Origin: Kitasatospora aureofaciens | Lineage (GTDB): Bacteria; Actinomycetota; Actinomycetes; Streptomycetales; Streptomycetaceae | DNA length: 64,000 nucleotides | Direction of reading: 5' to 3' | NCBI GenBank assembly: GCA_000720845.1 | Contig: JODU01000018.1 | Span: forward strand, 173,626-237,625 | In this document: positions 25,020 through 32,308 of the stretch, one piece after another | Numbering within the stretch: position 1 is the first letter of the stretch | Layout of the letters: every line of letters begins with the position of its first letter | Program-made: the position numbers and the translations under genes | The notes under the pieces: generated by a model | The model's database searches: none | Told to the model about the DNA's origin: nothing | The model's input: only the letters and a program-made list of their open reading frames with translations

Positions 25020-26147
25020 TCAGAGCCAGCCGTTGCGCCGGAAGCCCCGGTGCAGCGCCAGGCAGCCGACGGCTATCACGCCTATGACCAGGCCGTAGCC
25101 GTACCGCCAGCCCAGCTCCGGCATGTGGTCGAAGTTCATGCCGTACACCCCGCAGACCATCGTGGGCACCGCGACGATGGCGGCCCACGCCGTGATCTTC
25201 CGCATGTCCTCGTTCTGCGCGACCGTCACCCGGGCGAGGTGTGCCTGGAGGATCGAGTTGAGGAGTTCGTCGAACGCCGCGATCTGCTCGGTGGCCCGCA
25301 GCAGGTGGTCGGCGACGTCGCGGAAGTAGGCCTGTATCTCCGGCCCGATCACCCGGAACGACCGGGTGGCCAGCTCCTCCAGCGGCCGGCCGAGCGGCAC
25401 CACGGCCCGCCGCAGCTCGAGCAGTTCGCGCTTGAGCTGGTAGATGCGCCCGGGGTCGACCCGCGCGCCGTTCTCCGCGAACACCTCCGTCTCGACGTGG
25501 TCGATGTCCTCCTGGACCGACTCGATGACGCTCAGGAAGTCGTCCACCACATGGTCCGCGATCGCGTGCAGCACCGCCGACGGTCCCTTGGCGAGCTGCG
25601 CCGGATCGGACTCCAGCCCTTCCCGCAACGGCCCGAGCGAGCCGTGCCGTCCGTGCCGCACGGTGATGACGAAGTCCTGCCCGGCGAACACCATGATCTC
25701 GCCGGTGCTCACCACCTCGCTCGTGGCCGTCAGTTCCTCGTGCTCCACGTAGCAGACCGTCTTGAACACGGCGAAGAGCGTCTCGCCGTAGCGCTCGACC
25801 TTGGGGCGCTGGTGGGCCTCGATCGCGTCCTCGACGGCCAGGGGATGCAGCTCGAAGAGCTCCGCGACACCCGCGAACTCCTGGTCCGTCGGCTCGTGCA
25901 GGCCGAGCCAGACGAAGCCCGCTCCGCGCCTGCGCATCCGCGCCACGGCCTCGACCGGATCGCCACCCTCGGGCGTGCGGACACCCTCCCGGTAGGTCAC
26001 GCAGTTCACCACCGAGGAACCCAGCGGGGAACGGGCGTGGTGGCTCAGGTCCACCCGCGGCCGTCGACGGGCCAGCCGAGCCACCTTCCGGAGGCCGCCG
26101 GCCCTTCCCAGCCCCGTGACCTTCCGCAGATTCCCCGCCATGGTCAT
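25020..26147 (-). CDS. corA: CorA-type magnesium/cobalt transporter
   Basis: A 375-residue CorA family channel. The long cytoplasmic funnel covers about residues 45-310, with the acidic helical segment QEDIDHVETEVFAE. Two C-terminal membrane helices flank the diagnostic selectivity signature YGMNF (about residue 340). The tail is short and basic (HRGFRRNGWL). ATG 26147 has GGGGAG six bases ahead. The N-terminal 40 residues are strongly basic. It is convergent with the uridine kinase-like gene and divergent from the next methyltransferase. Confidence 0.9.
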   Translation of the reverse strand: MTMAGNLRKVTGLGRAGGLRKVARLARRRPRVDLSHHARSPLGSSVVNCVTYREGVRTPEGGDPVEAVARMRRRGAGFVWLGLHEPTDQEFAGVAELFELHPLAVEDAIEAHQRPKVERYGETLFAVFKTVCYVEHEELTATSEVVSTGEIMVFAGQDFVITVRHGRHGSLGPLREGLESDPAQLAKGPSAVLHAIADHVVDDFLSVIESVQEDIDHVETEVFAENGARVDPGRIYQLKRELLELRRAVVPLGRPLEELATRSFRVIGPEIQAYFRDVADHLLRATEQIAAFDELLNSILQAHLARVTVAQNEDMRKITAWAAIVAVPTMVCGVYGMNFDHMPELGWRYGYGLVIGVIAVGCLALHRGFRRNGWL

Positions 26148-26377
26148 CCGAATCTCCCCGCGTGGATCCCCTCGCGGGGTGCTTCCCGCGCCTTGGCACG
26201 CCAGTTTGCCAGCCCGGCGGGAAGGGCGAACGTGCCTGTGGAAACAGCAGGTTCCGCTTCGTTCCCGCCTGTGGACAGAACACCCGGGGGCCGCGCACGC
26301 CCCCGCCCCGAGGGCCCCTGCCGCCCGGAGGGGGCCCCTCGTGCCGGAGCGTCGCCCCCTTCGCACAAGCGGGACAA

Positions 26378-26392
26378 CTGGGATGATCCCAG
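26378..26392. promoter_or_regulatory. Palindrome abutting a start codon
   Basis: CTGGGATGATCCCAG is perfectly symmetric about its central base and ends one base before the ATG at 26394. No ribosome binding site is visible, so the transcript may be leaderless with this sequence overlapping the -10 region; it could be an operator. Confidence 0.45.
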
Positions 26393-26393
26393 C

Positions 26394-27188
26394 ATGACGC
26401 GAACCGACGCATACCTCCTCGACAACGGCCAGTCCGAGGCGGCGGAGCGCTTCGACGCCTTCGCCACGCTCTTCGACCCCACGACGTTCCGGCATCTGGA
26501 GGCACTCGGCGTCGGCCCCGGCTGGCGCTGCTGGGAAGCCGGAGCCGGAGGCACCTCCGTCGTGTCGTGGCTCGCCAAACGGGTCGGACCGACCGGCAAG
26601 GTCCTCGCGACGGACATCGACACCTCACGGGTCGCCCCGGCCGGCCGGCCGCCGGTCGAGGTGCGCGTGCACGACGTGGGCGCGGAGGAACCGCCGGGCG
26701 AGGGCTTCGACCTGGTGCACGCACGGCTGGTCCTTGTCCATGTCCCCGACCGGGACAGGGCGTTGCGGTCGATGATCAGGGCCTTGCGTCCCGGTGGCCG
26801 CCTCCTGGTGGAGGACGCCGACCCGGCGCTCCAGCCCCTGCTCTGCCCCGACGAGCACGGTCCCGAGCAGCAGCTGGCGAACAGGCTCCGGCACGGCTTC
26901 CGCCAACTGCTGTCCCACCGCGGCGCCGACCTCTCCTACGGCCGCCGGCTGCCCCGGCTGCTCCGGGAGGCGGGGCTGCGCCGAGTGGAGGCCGACGCCT
27001 ACTTCCCGGTCACCTCGCCCGCGTGCGCCGCGCTGGAGTCCGCGACGGTACGCCAGATCCGCGACCAGCTGGTCACCGCCGGGGTCGCCACCCACGACGA
27101 CATCGACCGCCACCTCGCGAACGTCGCCTCCGGCGGCATGGACCTCGCGACCGCGCCGATGATCTCGGCGTGGGGGCGCAAGGCATGA
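26394..27188 (+). CDS. Class I SAM-dependent methyltransferase
   Basis: A 264-residue methyltransferase. WRCWEAGAGGTSVVSWLAKRVGPTGKVLATDID is the SAM-binding core (about 43-75), FDLVHARLVLVHVPDRDRALRSMIRALRPGGRLLVED the post-I region. The C-terminal part carries FRQLLSHRGADLSYGRRLP, typical of streptomycete natural-product-like methyltransferases, but no biosynthetic cluster surrounds it and the substrate is unknown. No Shine-Dalgarno sequence precedes the ATG. Confidence 0.82.
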   Translation: MTRTDAYLLDNGQSEAAERFDAFATLFDPTTFRHLEALGVGPGWRCWEAGAGGTSVVSWLAKRVGPTGKVLATDIDTSRVAPAGRPPVEVRVHDVGAEEPPGEGFDLVHARLVLVHVPDRDRALRSMIRALRPGGRLLVEDADPALQPLLCPDEHGPEQQLANRLRHGFRQLLSHRGADLSYGRRLPRLLREAGLRRVEADAYFPVTSPACAALESATVRQIRDQLVTAGVATHDDIDRHLANVASGGMDLATAPMISAWGRKA

Positions 27189-27209
27189 CCCCGGCTGCCC
27201 GGCACCCGG

Positions 27210-28145
27210 CTATCCGTCGGCCGGCCGCCGGTCGGCCGTTCTCGGCGGTCTCCCGCCCACCCGTTCGACCGCCCGTGCTCCTGCCCGGCATCCGGCGGCC
27301 GCCGCCTCCCCGGGCTCCGCGCCCGCGAGCAGCGCGGCGAGGAACGCGCCGGTGAAGGCGTCACCGGCCCCCGTACTGTCCCGGGGCGACGCCGTGACCG
27401 CGGCGATCCGTGCGCTCACGCTGCCGGACCGGGCCACCAGGGCCCCTTCCGCCCCCTGCTTGACGATCACCAGCGGAACGTGCCGGCTGAGCTTCGCCGC
27501 CGCGTCCGCCGGATCGGGCAGGCCGGTGAGCAGACACGCCTCGTCCCTGCTGGGCAGCAGCACGTCCACGCCCTCGACGAGGCCGAGGAAACGGTCGACA
27601 CCCAGCGCGGTGAGGAACCCGGCCGACGCCGGGTCCAGGCTGACCGGCACCCCGCGCGCGCGGGCCGCCGACAGGGCGACCGACACCAGGGCGCGGCTCG
27701 GCTCCGCGAACAGGAGGTAGCCCGAGAGGTGCAGCCGGCCCACGCCGTCGAGCAGCGCGTCCGACCAGTCGTCCGGCCCGATCCGCAGCGACGCCCCGCT
27801 GTCGGTGAGGAACGTCCGCTCGGCCGAGTCGGCGGTGTCGACCAGACAGATGACCGTCCCCGTGGGCGCCGCCGGATCGACGACGAGGAGCGGCCGCACC
27901 CCGCACGCCGCCAGCTCCCGTTCGTGCCATGCACAGGCGTCGGTGCCCACCCGGCCCAGCAGCCGCACCTCCCCGCACCCTTCGTGCGCGGCCCAGCAGG
28001 CCACGTTGGCACCCGCCCCGCCGGGCAGCCGCCGGACCGAGGCGGCGGTGTCCGTGCCGGCGGCCAGGGGTCCCCGGTGCCGGGCGACGACGTCCGTGAC
28101 CACGTCCCCGACGACCAGCAGCGCACCGCCCGGCGCCCCGCTCAC
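27210..28145 (-). CDS. psuK: PfkB family kinase, probable pseudouridine kinase
   Basis: A 311-residue ribokinase-fold enzyme. LVVGDVVTDVVARH opens it, LPGGAGANVACWAAH is the first PfkB signature region and SPRDSTGAGDAFTGAFLAAL the second, with the catalytic Asp in GAGD. Pseudouridine kinase phosphorylates pseudouridine to its 5'-phosphate, the substrate of the glycosidase encoded just upstream. The start GTG 28145 overlaps the psuG stop by four bases (GTGA), showing translational coupling. The assignment as PsuK rests mostly on this neighbour. Confidence 0.82.
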   Translation of the reverse strand: MSGAPGGALLVVGDVVTDVVARHRGPLAAGTDTAASVRRLPGGAGANVACWAAHEGCGEVRLLGRVGTDACAWHERELAACGVRPLLVVDPAAPTGTVICLVDTADSAERTFLTDSGASLRIGPDDWSDALLDGVGRLHLSGYLLFAEPSRALVSVALSAARARGVPVSLDPASAGFLTALGVDRFLGLVEGVDVLLPSRDEACLLTGLPDPADAAAKLSRHVPLVIVKQGAEGALVARSGSVSARIAAVTASPRDSTGAGDAFTGAFLAALLAGAEPGEAAAAGCRAGARAVERVGGRPPRTADRRPADG

Positions 28146-29050
28146 GCCCCGGCCCAGGCCGCGGCGACCCGGGCCGCCAGCCGCACGTTCCCCCGCACGG
28201 CCGCCAGGTTGGCGCTGAGCGAGGCGCCGTCGGTGAGCCGTACCAGGCGCTCGAGGAGGAACGGCGTGACCGCCTGGCCCGTGACCCCCTCCGCCTCGCA
28301 CGCGTGCAGCGCGTCAGCGAGCACGCGCGCGTGGAGCGCCGGATCGAGCTGCTCCTCCTCGGGCACCGGGTTGGCGACCACGAGCGCGGACGGCGGCCCG
28401 TCCAGCGCGTCCTGCGCCCGCATGACCGCCGCCACCTGCTCCGGGTCGTCCAGCGTCCAGTCCACGGGATGTCCCGAGTCGGACAGATAAAAGCCGGGGA
28501 AGCGGTCTGTCCGGTACCCGGCCACGGAGACCCCCAGCGTCTCCAGCCGCTGAAGGGTCGCCGGTACGTCCAGGATGGACTTCACGCCTGCGCAGACAAC
28601 CGTGATCCGGGTGCGGGCCAGCAGGCCCAGGTCGGCCGACTCGTCCTGCGTCACGGTCCACTCCCGGTGGACGCCGCCCAGCCCTCCGGTCGCGAACACC
28701 CTGACGCCCGCCAGGGCCGCCAGCAGGGCGGTCGCCGACACGGTGGTCGCCCCGCTCGCGCCGCAGGCCACCGCGAGCGGCAGATCACGGTGGCCCAGCT
28801 TGCGGACGGCGTCCTCGTTGGCGACCCGCTCCAGCTGCTCCTTGTCCAGGCCGACATGGGGCCGTCCGTCCAGCACGGCGATCGTCGCCGGTACGGCGCC
28901 CTCCTGCCGCACCGCCTCCTCCAGCTCCCGCGCCACCAGCAGATTGCGCGGGCGCGGCAAGCCGTGCGCGATGATCGTGGACTCCAGGGCCACCACGGGG
29001 CCACGGGCGTCCATCGCCTCCCGTACCTCTTCCGACACCACCAGCATCAC
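28142..29050 (-). CDS. psuG: Pseudouridine-5'-phosphate glycosidase
   Basis: Splits pseudouridine 5'-phosphate into uracil and ribose 5-phosphate, the C-C bond-breaking step of pseudouridine salvage. It is 302 residues long. ALESTIIAHGLPRPRN, ACGASGATTVSATALLAAL, FATGGLGGVHR and VVCAGVKSILDVPATLQRLETLGV are all strongly conserved; the catalytic lysine is expected in the VKSILD segment. GGGAGG lies eight bases before GTG 29050, so this start is preferred over ATG 29047. It forms an operon with the kinase. Confidence 0.92.
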   Translation of the reverse strand: MMLVVSEEVREAMDARGPVVALESTIIAHGLPRPRNLLVARELEEAVRQEGAVPATIAVLDGRPHVGLDKEQLERVANEDAVRKLGHRDLPLAVACGASGATTVSATALLAALAGVRVFATGGLGGVHREWTVTQDESADLGLLARTRITVVCAGVKSILDVPATLQRLETLGVSVAGYRTDRFPGFYLSDSGHPVDWTLDDPEQVAAVMRAQDALDGPPSALVVANPVPEEEQLDPALHARVLADALHACEAEGVTGQAVTPFLLERLVRLTDGASLSANLAAVRGNVRLAARVAAAWAGA

Positions 29051-29187
29051 GCGCCTGCCTCCCGTCGACGGCACTCCCTCAGCTCCGGTCTCCCTCATCC
29101 CTGGCGGGTGGGGGAGCGGGCCAAACCCCCGCCGGTGCCGGAACGGACCCCTTGCGGCCCCCGGAACCGGCCAGGAGCCTGGGAGGT

Positions 29188-29616
29188 ATGACGGACAACA
29201 GGACACGTCTCGACCACGTCGTCCTCTGGGTGCGCGACCCGGTCGCCTCGGCAGGCTTCTACGAGAAGAACCTGGGCCTGGAGCCACTGCGCGTCACCGA
29301 GTACGCCGCGGGGACCGTGAGCTTCCCCTCCGTACGTCTCAACGACGAGACCATCCTCGACCTCGCGCCGCACGCCATGGCGGACCGCATGCGCGTGGTC
29401 CCCGGCGCCGACGCCAGTGCCGGGCATCCCGTCAACCACATCTGCGTGTCCCTGTCCCCGCACGACTTCGACGCCCTGCGCAGCCGCCTCGCGGAGCAGT
29501 CCGTCCCGGTCTCGGAACTCTCCTACGACTCCTACGGCGCCCGCGGCATGGCCAGGCGAAGTTTTTACTTCGGCGACCCGGACGGCAACATCATCGAGGC
29601 CCGGCACTACGAGTAG
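29188..29616 (+). CDS. VOC family (glyoxalase/dioxygenase fold) protein
   Basis: A 142-residue vicinal oxygen chelate protein with two beta-alpha-beta-beta-beta units: LDHVVLWVRDPVASAGFYEKNLGLEP and NHICVSLSPHDFDALRSRLAEQ then YFGDPDGNIIEARHYE. His, His and Glu are in the usual metal-ligand places. The substrate is unknown. GGGAGG stands immediately before the ATG. It is convergent with ogt. Confidence 0.83.
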   Translation: MTDNRTRLDHVVLWVRDPVASAGFYEKNLGLEPLRVTEYAAGTVSFPSVRLNDETILDLAPHAMADRMRVVPGADASAGHPVNHICVSLSPHDFDALRSRLAEQSVPVSELSYDSYGARGMARRSFYFGDPDGNIIEARHYE

Positions 29617-29639
29617 CCCACCCGGCGGCTGTCCGCCCC

Positions 29640-30194
29640 TCAGAACAACGGCTCGGGCAGCACGCCCTCCAGCGCGAGAAGCCGCCGCTTGGTGTCCACA
29701 CCGCCGCCGAACCCGCCGATGCCGCCGTCGCTCTCCACGACCCGGTGGCACGGCACGACGACCGGCAGCGGATTGGCCCCCATGGCCATGCCCACCGCCT
29801 GCGCGGCGCCCGGCTGCCCCACCCGGCCGGCCAGGTCGCCGTAGCCGACGACCTGGCCGTAGGGGACGCCGGAGGCCAGCTCGCGGAGCACCTGCCGGTT
29901 GAAACCCGAGGTCAGCGACCAGTCCAACGGCACGTCGAAGTCGCGCCTCCCGCCCGCGAGGTACGCCTCCATCTGGCGTATCGCCTCGGTCAGCAGCGGT
30001 GAACCGGGCGCCTCGACGGGCTCCGTGCCCAGCCGGGCCGCGAGCCTCTCGAGCGCCCGGTCGCGCGTGGCGTCGGTGGCGTGGAAGACGACGTTGACCA
30101 GACCGTCGCGGGTGGCGGCCAGCAGCAGCGGACCGATGTCGGTCCCGACGACGGTCCACACGACCTGCTGTTCGTACTGCCCAGGGCTGTCCAT
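29640..30194 (-). CDS. ogt: Methylated-DNA-[protein]-cysteine S-methyltransferase
   Basis: Suicide repair protein that transfers the alkyl group from O6-alkylguanine in DNA to its own cysteine. It is 184 residues long. The active site is PVVVPCHRVVESDGGIGGFGGG with nucleophile Cys149, and SGVPYGQVVGYGDLA is the helix-turn-helix. The short Ogt architecture (no Ada domain) is clear. Its ATG lies seven bases beyond the -10 of a RecA_NDp-type promoter (30201-30223, minus strand), predicting a leaderless, damage-induced transcript. Confidence 0.93.
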   Translation of the reverse strand: MDSPGQYEQQVVWTVVGTDIGPLLLAATRDGLVNVVFHATDATRDRALERLAARLGTEPVEAPGSPLLTEAIRQMEAYLAGGRRDFDVPLDWSLTSGFNRQVLRELASGVPYGQVVGYGDLAGRVGQPGAAQAVGMAMGANPLPVVVPCHRVVESDGGIGGFGGGVDTKRRLLALEGVLPEPLF

Positions 30195-30200
30195 GCGCCT

Positions 30201-30223
30201 ACGGTACGGTCCGCCACTGACAA
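30201..30223 (-). promoter_or_regulatory. RecA_NDp/PafBC-type DNA-damage promoter of ogt
   Basis: Read on the minus strand the sequence is TTGTCAGTG, eight bases, then TACCGT. This is a perfect match to the LexA-independent damage promoter consensus TTGTCRGTG-N8-TAnnnT known from recA of Streptomyces and mycobacteria. The expected start site coincides with the ogt ATG. Confidence 0.85.
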
Positions 30224-30230
30224 CGCCGGG

Positions 30231-31100
30231 TCAGTCCACGGCGTCCCGCACCACGTCGGGCTTGTTGGTGATGATGCCGTCGACGTCGTACCCGGCGACC
30301 CGGCGCGCGGTGTCCGCGTCGTTCACCGTCCAGGTGAGGACCTCCAGCGGCCTGCCGTGCGGCCCGGTGAACGCGTGGACCGCGGACACGTAGCTCATGG
30401 AGAGCGAGCCGTACGACGGGTTGATCTGGTCGGCGAACTCCGCGTACGCGGGCAGGTCCGAGACGGCCGGGGTGCCGAGGAAGCCGGTCTTCACGGCGGG
30501 CTTGAGGGCGTGGACCGTCCGGATGCTGTCGGCGTCGAAGCTCTGCACCACCAGCCGCCCGGCCACGTGCCGCCGGTCGAGCCAGCCCTCGTTGGCGAGG
30601 ACCTTGAGGGTCTGCTGCTCGATGCCCGGGTACAGCCCGGGGCTCTTCAGCTCCAGCAGCAGCTTCTGGTGGTTGTGCTCCACACGGTCCACGTACTGCT
30701 CCAGCGTCGGCACGCGCGCGCCCGCGTACTCGGGCCCGAACCAGCTCCCCGCGTCCAGCCGCGCGATCTCGGCGGCCGTGAAGTCCTTCACCTTCCAGGG
30801 CGCCCGGTCCGGGAAGACCTCCTCCACGTCGGTCGTGCGGTTCAGGGTCTCGTCGTGCAGGACGACGAGTTCGCCGTCCCGGGTGCGCTGGACGTCGTTC
30901 TCCACCCAGCGGATGCCCAGCTCGGCCGCCCGGTCGACGGCGGTCAGCGTGTTCTCCGGCGCGTACCCGGAAGCGCCCCGGTGGGCGACGACCGTGGGCC
31001 CGTCGTCGCCCGCCCCGTCGGCCCGGGCGTGCGAGAGGGGAGCCGTGAGGGCGACTCCAAGAAGGGCGGTGGTCGTGACGGCTACTGCGCGCACGTGCAT
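30231..31100 (-). CDS. Secreted glycerophosphodiester phosphodiesterase
   Basis: Hydrolyses glycerophosphodiesters to glycerol 3-phosphate plus an alcohol. It is 289 residues long with a Sec signal peptide in the first 27 (ending near SHARA). The GDPD catalytic pattern is complete: VAHRGASGYAPENTL with His-Arg and Glu, ENDVQRTRDGELVVLHDETLNRTT, and the C-terminal LTWTVNDADTARRVAGYDVDGIITNKPD. ATG 31100 has GAGGAG upstream. The 290-base gap to the divergent MHYT gene is comparatively AT-rich and holds no gene. Confidence 0.9.
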   Translation of the reverse strand: MHVRAVAVTTTALLGVALTAPLSHARADGAGDDGPTVVAHRGASGYAPENTLTAVDRAAELGIRWVENDVQRTRDGELVVLHDETLNRTTDVEEVFPDRAPWKVKDFTAAEIARLDAGSWFGPEYAGARVPTLEQYVDRVEHNHQKLLLELKSPGLYPGIEQQTLKVLANEGWLDRRHVAGRLVVQSFDADSIRTVHALKPAVKTGFLGTPAVSDLPAYAEFADQINPSYGSLSMSYVSAVHAFTGPHGRPLEVLTWTVNDADTARRVAGYDVDGIITNKPDVVRDAVD

Positions 31101-31390
31101 GCGTACTCCTCGCGTCGAACGATCACGGACAGCACCACTGTGACACCAGTTAGTCAACAAGAAAGGGGTGCGGAGTGGCCACAGGCTGAATGGAGTTGCT
31201 CAACTACGCTCACGGGGGCGGCACAACTGCGGCGAGACCGTGATTCTTTGCCGGAGAATCGTTCGACCATTCCGGTGGAAGTCATACTCTCTGCGTCGAC
31301 CCTGATCGTTCGCGCGGTTCTGGGAGGGGGCGCACATCAGGAGAATCCGGGACACCACCGGGGCGTAAGAAGGCGGAAGGGCAGCCGCAC

Positions 31391-32269
31391 ATGCACACCA
31401 CGGTCCACGGATTCGGCTACGGACTCGTCACACCCCTGGCCGCCTACCTGATGGCGTTCCTCGGCGGCGCCCTCGGTCTGCGCTGCACCGCCAGGGCCAT
31501 GCTGGTCACCCGTTCCTGGCGTCCCGGATGGCTCGCCCTCGGCTCGGCGGCGATCGGCTCCGGCATCTGGACCATGCACTTCGTCGCGATGATGGGCTTC
31601 ACGATCGAACACACGCCGATCCGCTACGACTGGCTGATGACCTTCGCCAGCCTGGCGGTCGCCGTCGTCATGGTGGGGGTCGGGATCTTCATCGTCGGCT
31701 ACCGGGGCGCGAGCGGGACGGCCCTGTTCACCGGCGGTACCATCACCGGCCTGGGCATCGCCTCCATGCACTACCTGGGAATGGCCGGGATGCACCTGGA
31801 CGGGCAGCTGACGTACAACACGCTCACCGTCGCCGTGTCCGTCGTCATAGCCATGGCCGCCGCCACCGCCGCCCTGTGGGCGGCCGGACAGGTCCGGGGC
31901 TTCCTGTGGAGCCTGGGCGCGGCCCTGATCATGGGACTGGCCGTCACCGGCATGCACTACACGGGGATGGCCGCCGTCGAGGTCCATGTCAGCGGCACGG
32001 CCGAGCCCTCCACCGGCGGCTCGCCCGCCGAACTGCTGGCCCCCATGCTCATCGGCCCCCTCGCCTTCCTCCTCCTCGCCGGCGTCGTCGTCGTGCTCGA
32101 CCCGTTCATGGTCATGGGCAAGCCCACCGCGGCCCCCGTCGAGCGGAAGCCGGGCATCCCCGCCCACACCGATGGCACCCGCACGATCCGTCACCCGGCA
32201 CACCACCCCGCGCGCCGCACCAGCCGCCCCCTCGTCCACCGGCGCTCCCGGACCCCGCAGAACCGCTGA
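31391..32269 (+). CDS. MHYT-domain membrane sensor protein
   Basis: A 292-residue integral membrane protein with seven predicted helices and the MHYT sensor repeats: IWTMHFVAMMGF, IASMHYLGMAGMH and VTGMHYTGMAAVEVH. The His/Met pairs are proposed to bind copper and sense a diatomic gas. Unlike many relatives it has no GGDEF/EAL or kinase output domain, only a basic, disordered C-terminal tail of about 45 residues rich in Arg and His. GGAAGGG lies about ten bases before the ATG. It precedes uvrB by 39 bases, but uvrB has its own promoter. Confidence 0.88.
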   Translation: MHTTVHGFGYGLVTPLAAYLMAFLGGALGLRCTARAMLVTRSWRPGWLALGSAAIGSGIWTMHFVAMMGFTIEHTPIRYDWLMTFASLAVAVVMVGVGIFIVGYRGASGTALFTGGTITGLGIASMHYLGMAGMHLDGQLTYNTLTVAVSVVIAMAAATAALWAAGQVRGFLWSLGAALIMGLAVTGMHYTGMAAVEVHVSGTAEPSTGGSPAELLAPMLIGPLAFLLLAGVVVVLDPFMVMGKPTAAPVERKPGIPAHTDGTRTIRHPAHHPARRTSRPLVHRRSRTPQNR

Positions 32270-32278
32270 CGGGACCCG

Positions 32279-32301
32279 TTGTCAGTGCGGGGTCGTACGG
32301 T
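32279..32301 (+). promoter_or_regulatory. RecA_NDp/PafBC-type DNA-damage promoter of uvrB
   Basis: TTGTCAGTG (32279-32287), eight bases and TACGGT (32296-32301) match the consensus exactly. The uvrB ATG at 32309 falls at the expected transcription start, so the mRNA is predicted to be leaderless. Confidence 0.88.
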
Positions 32302-32308
32302 GGAACCC

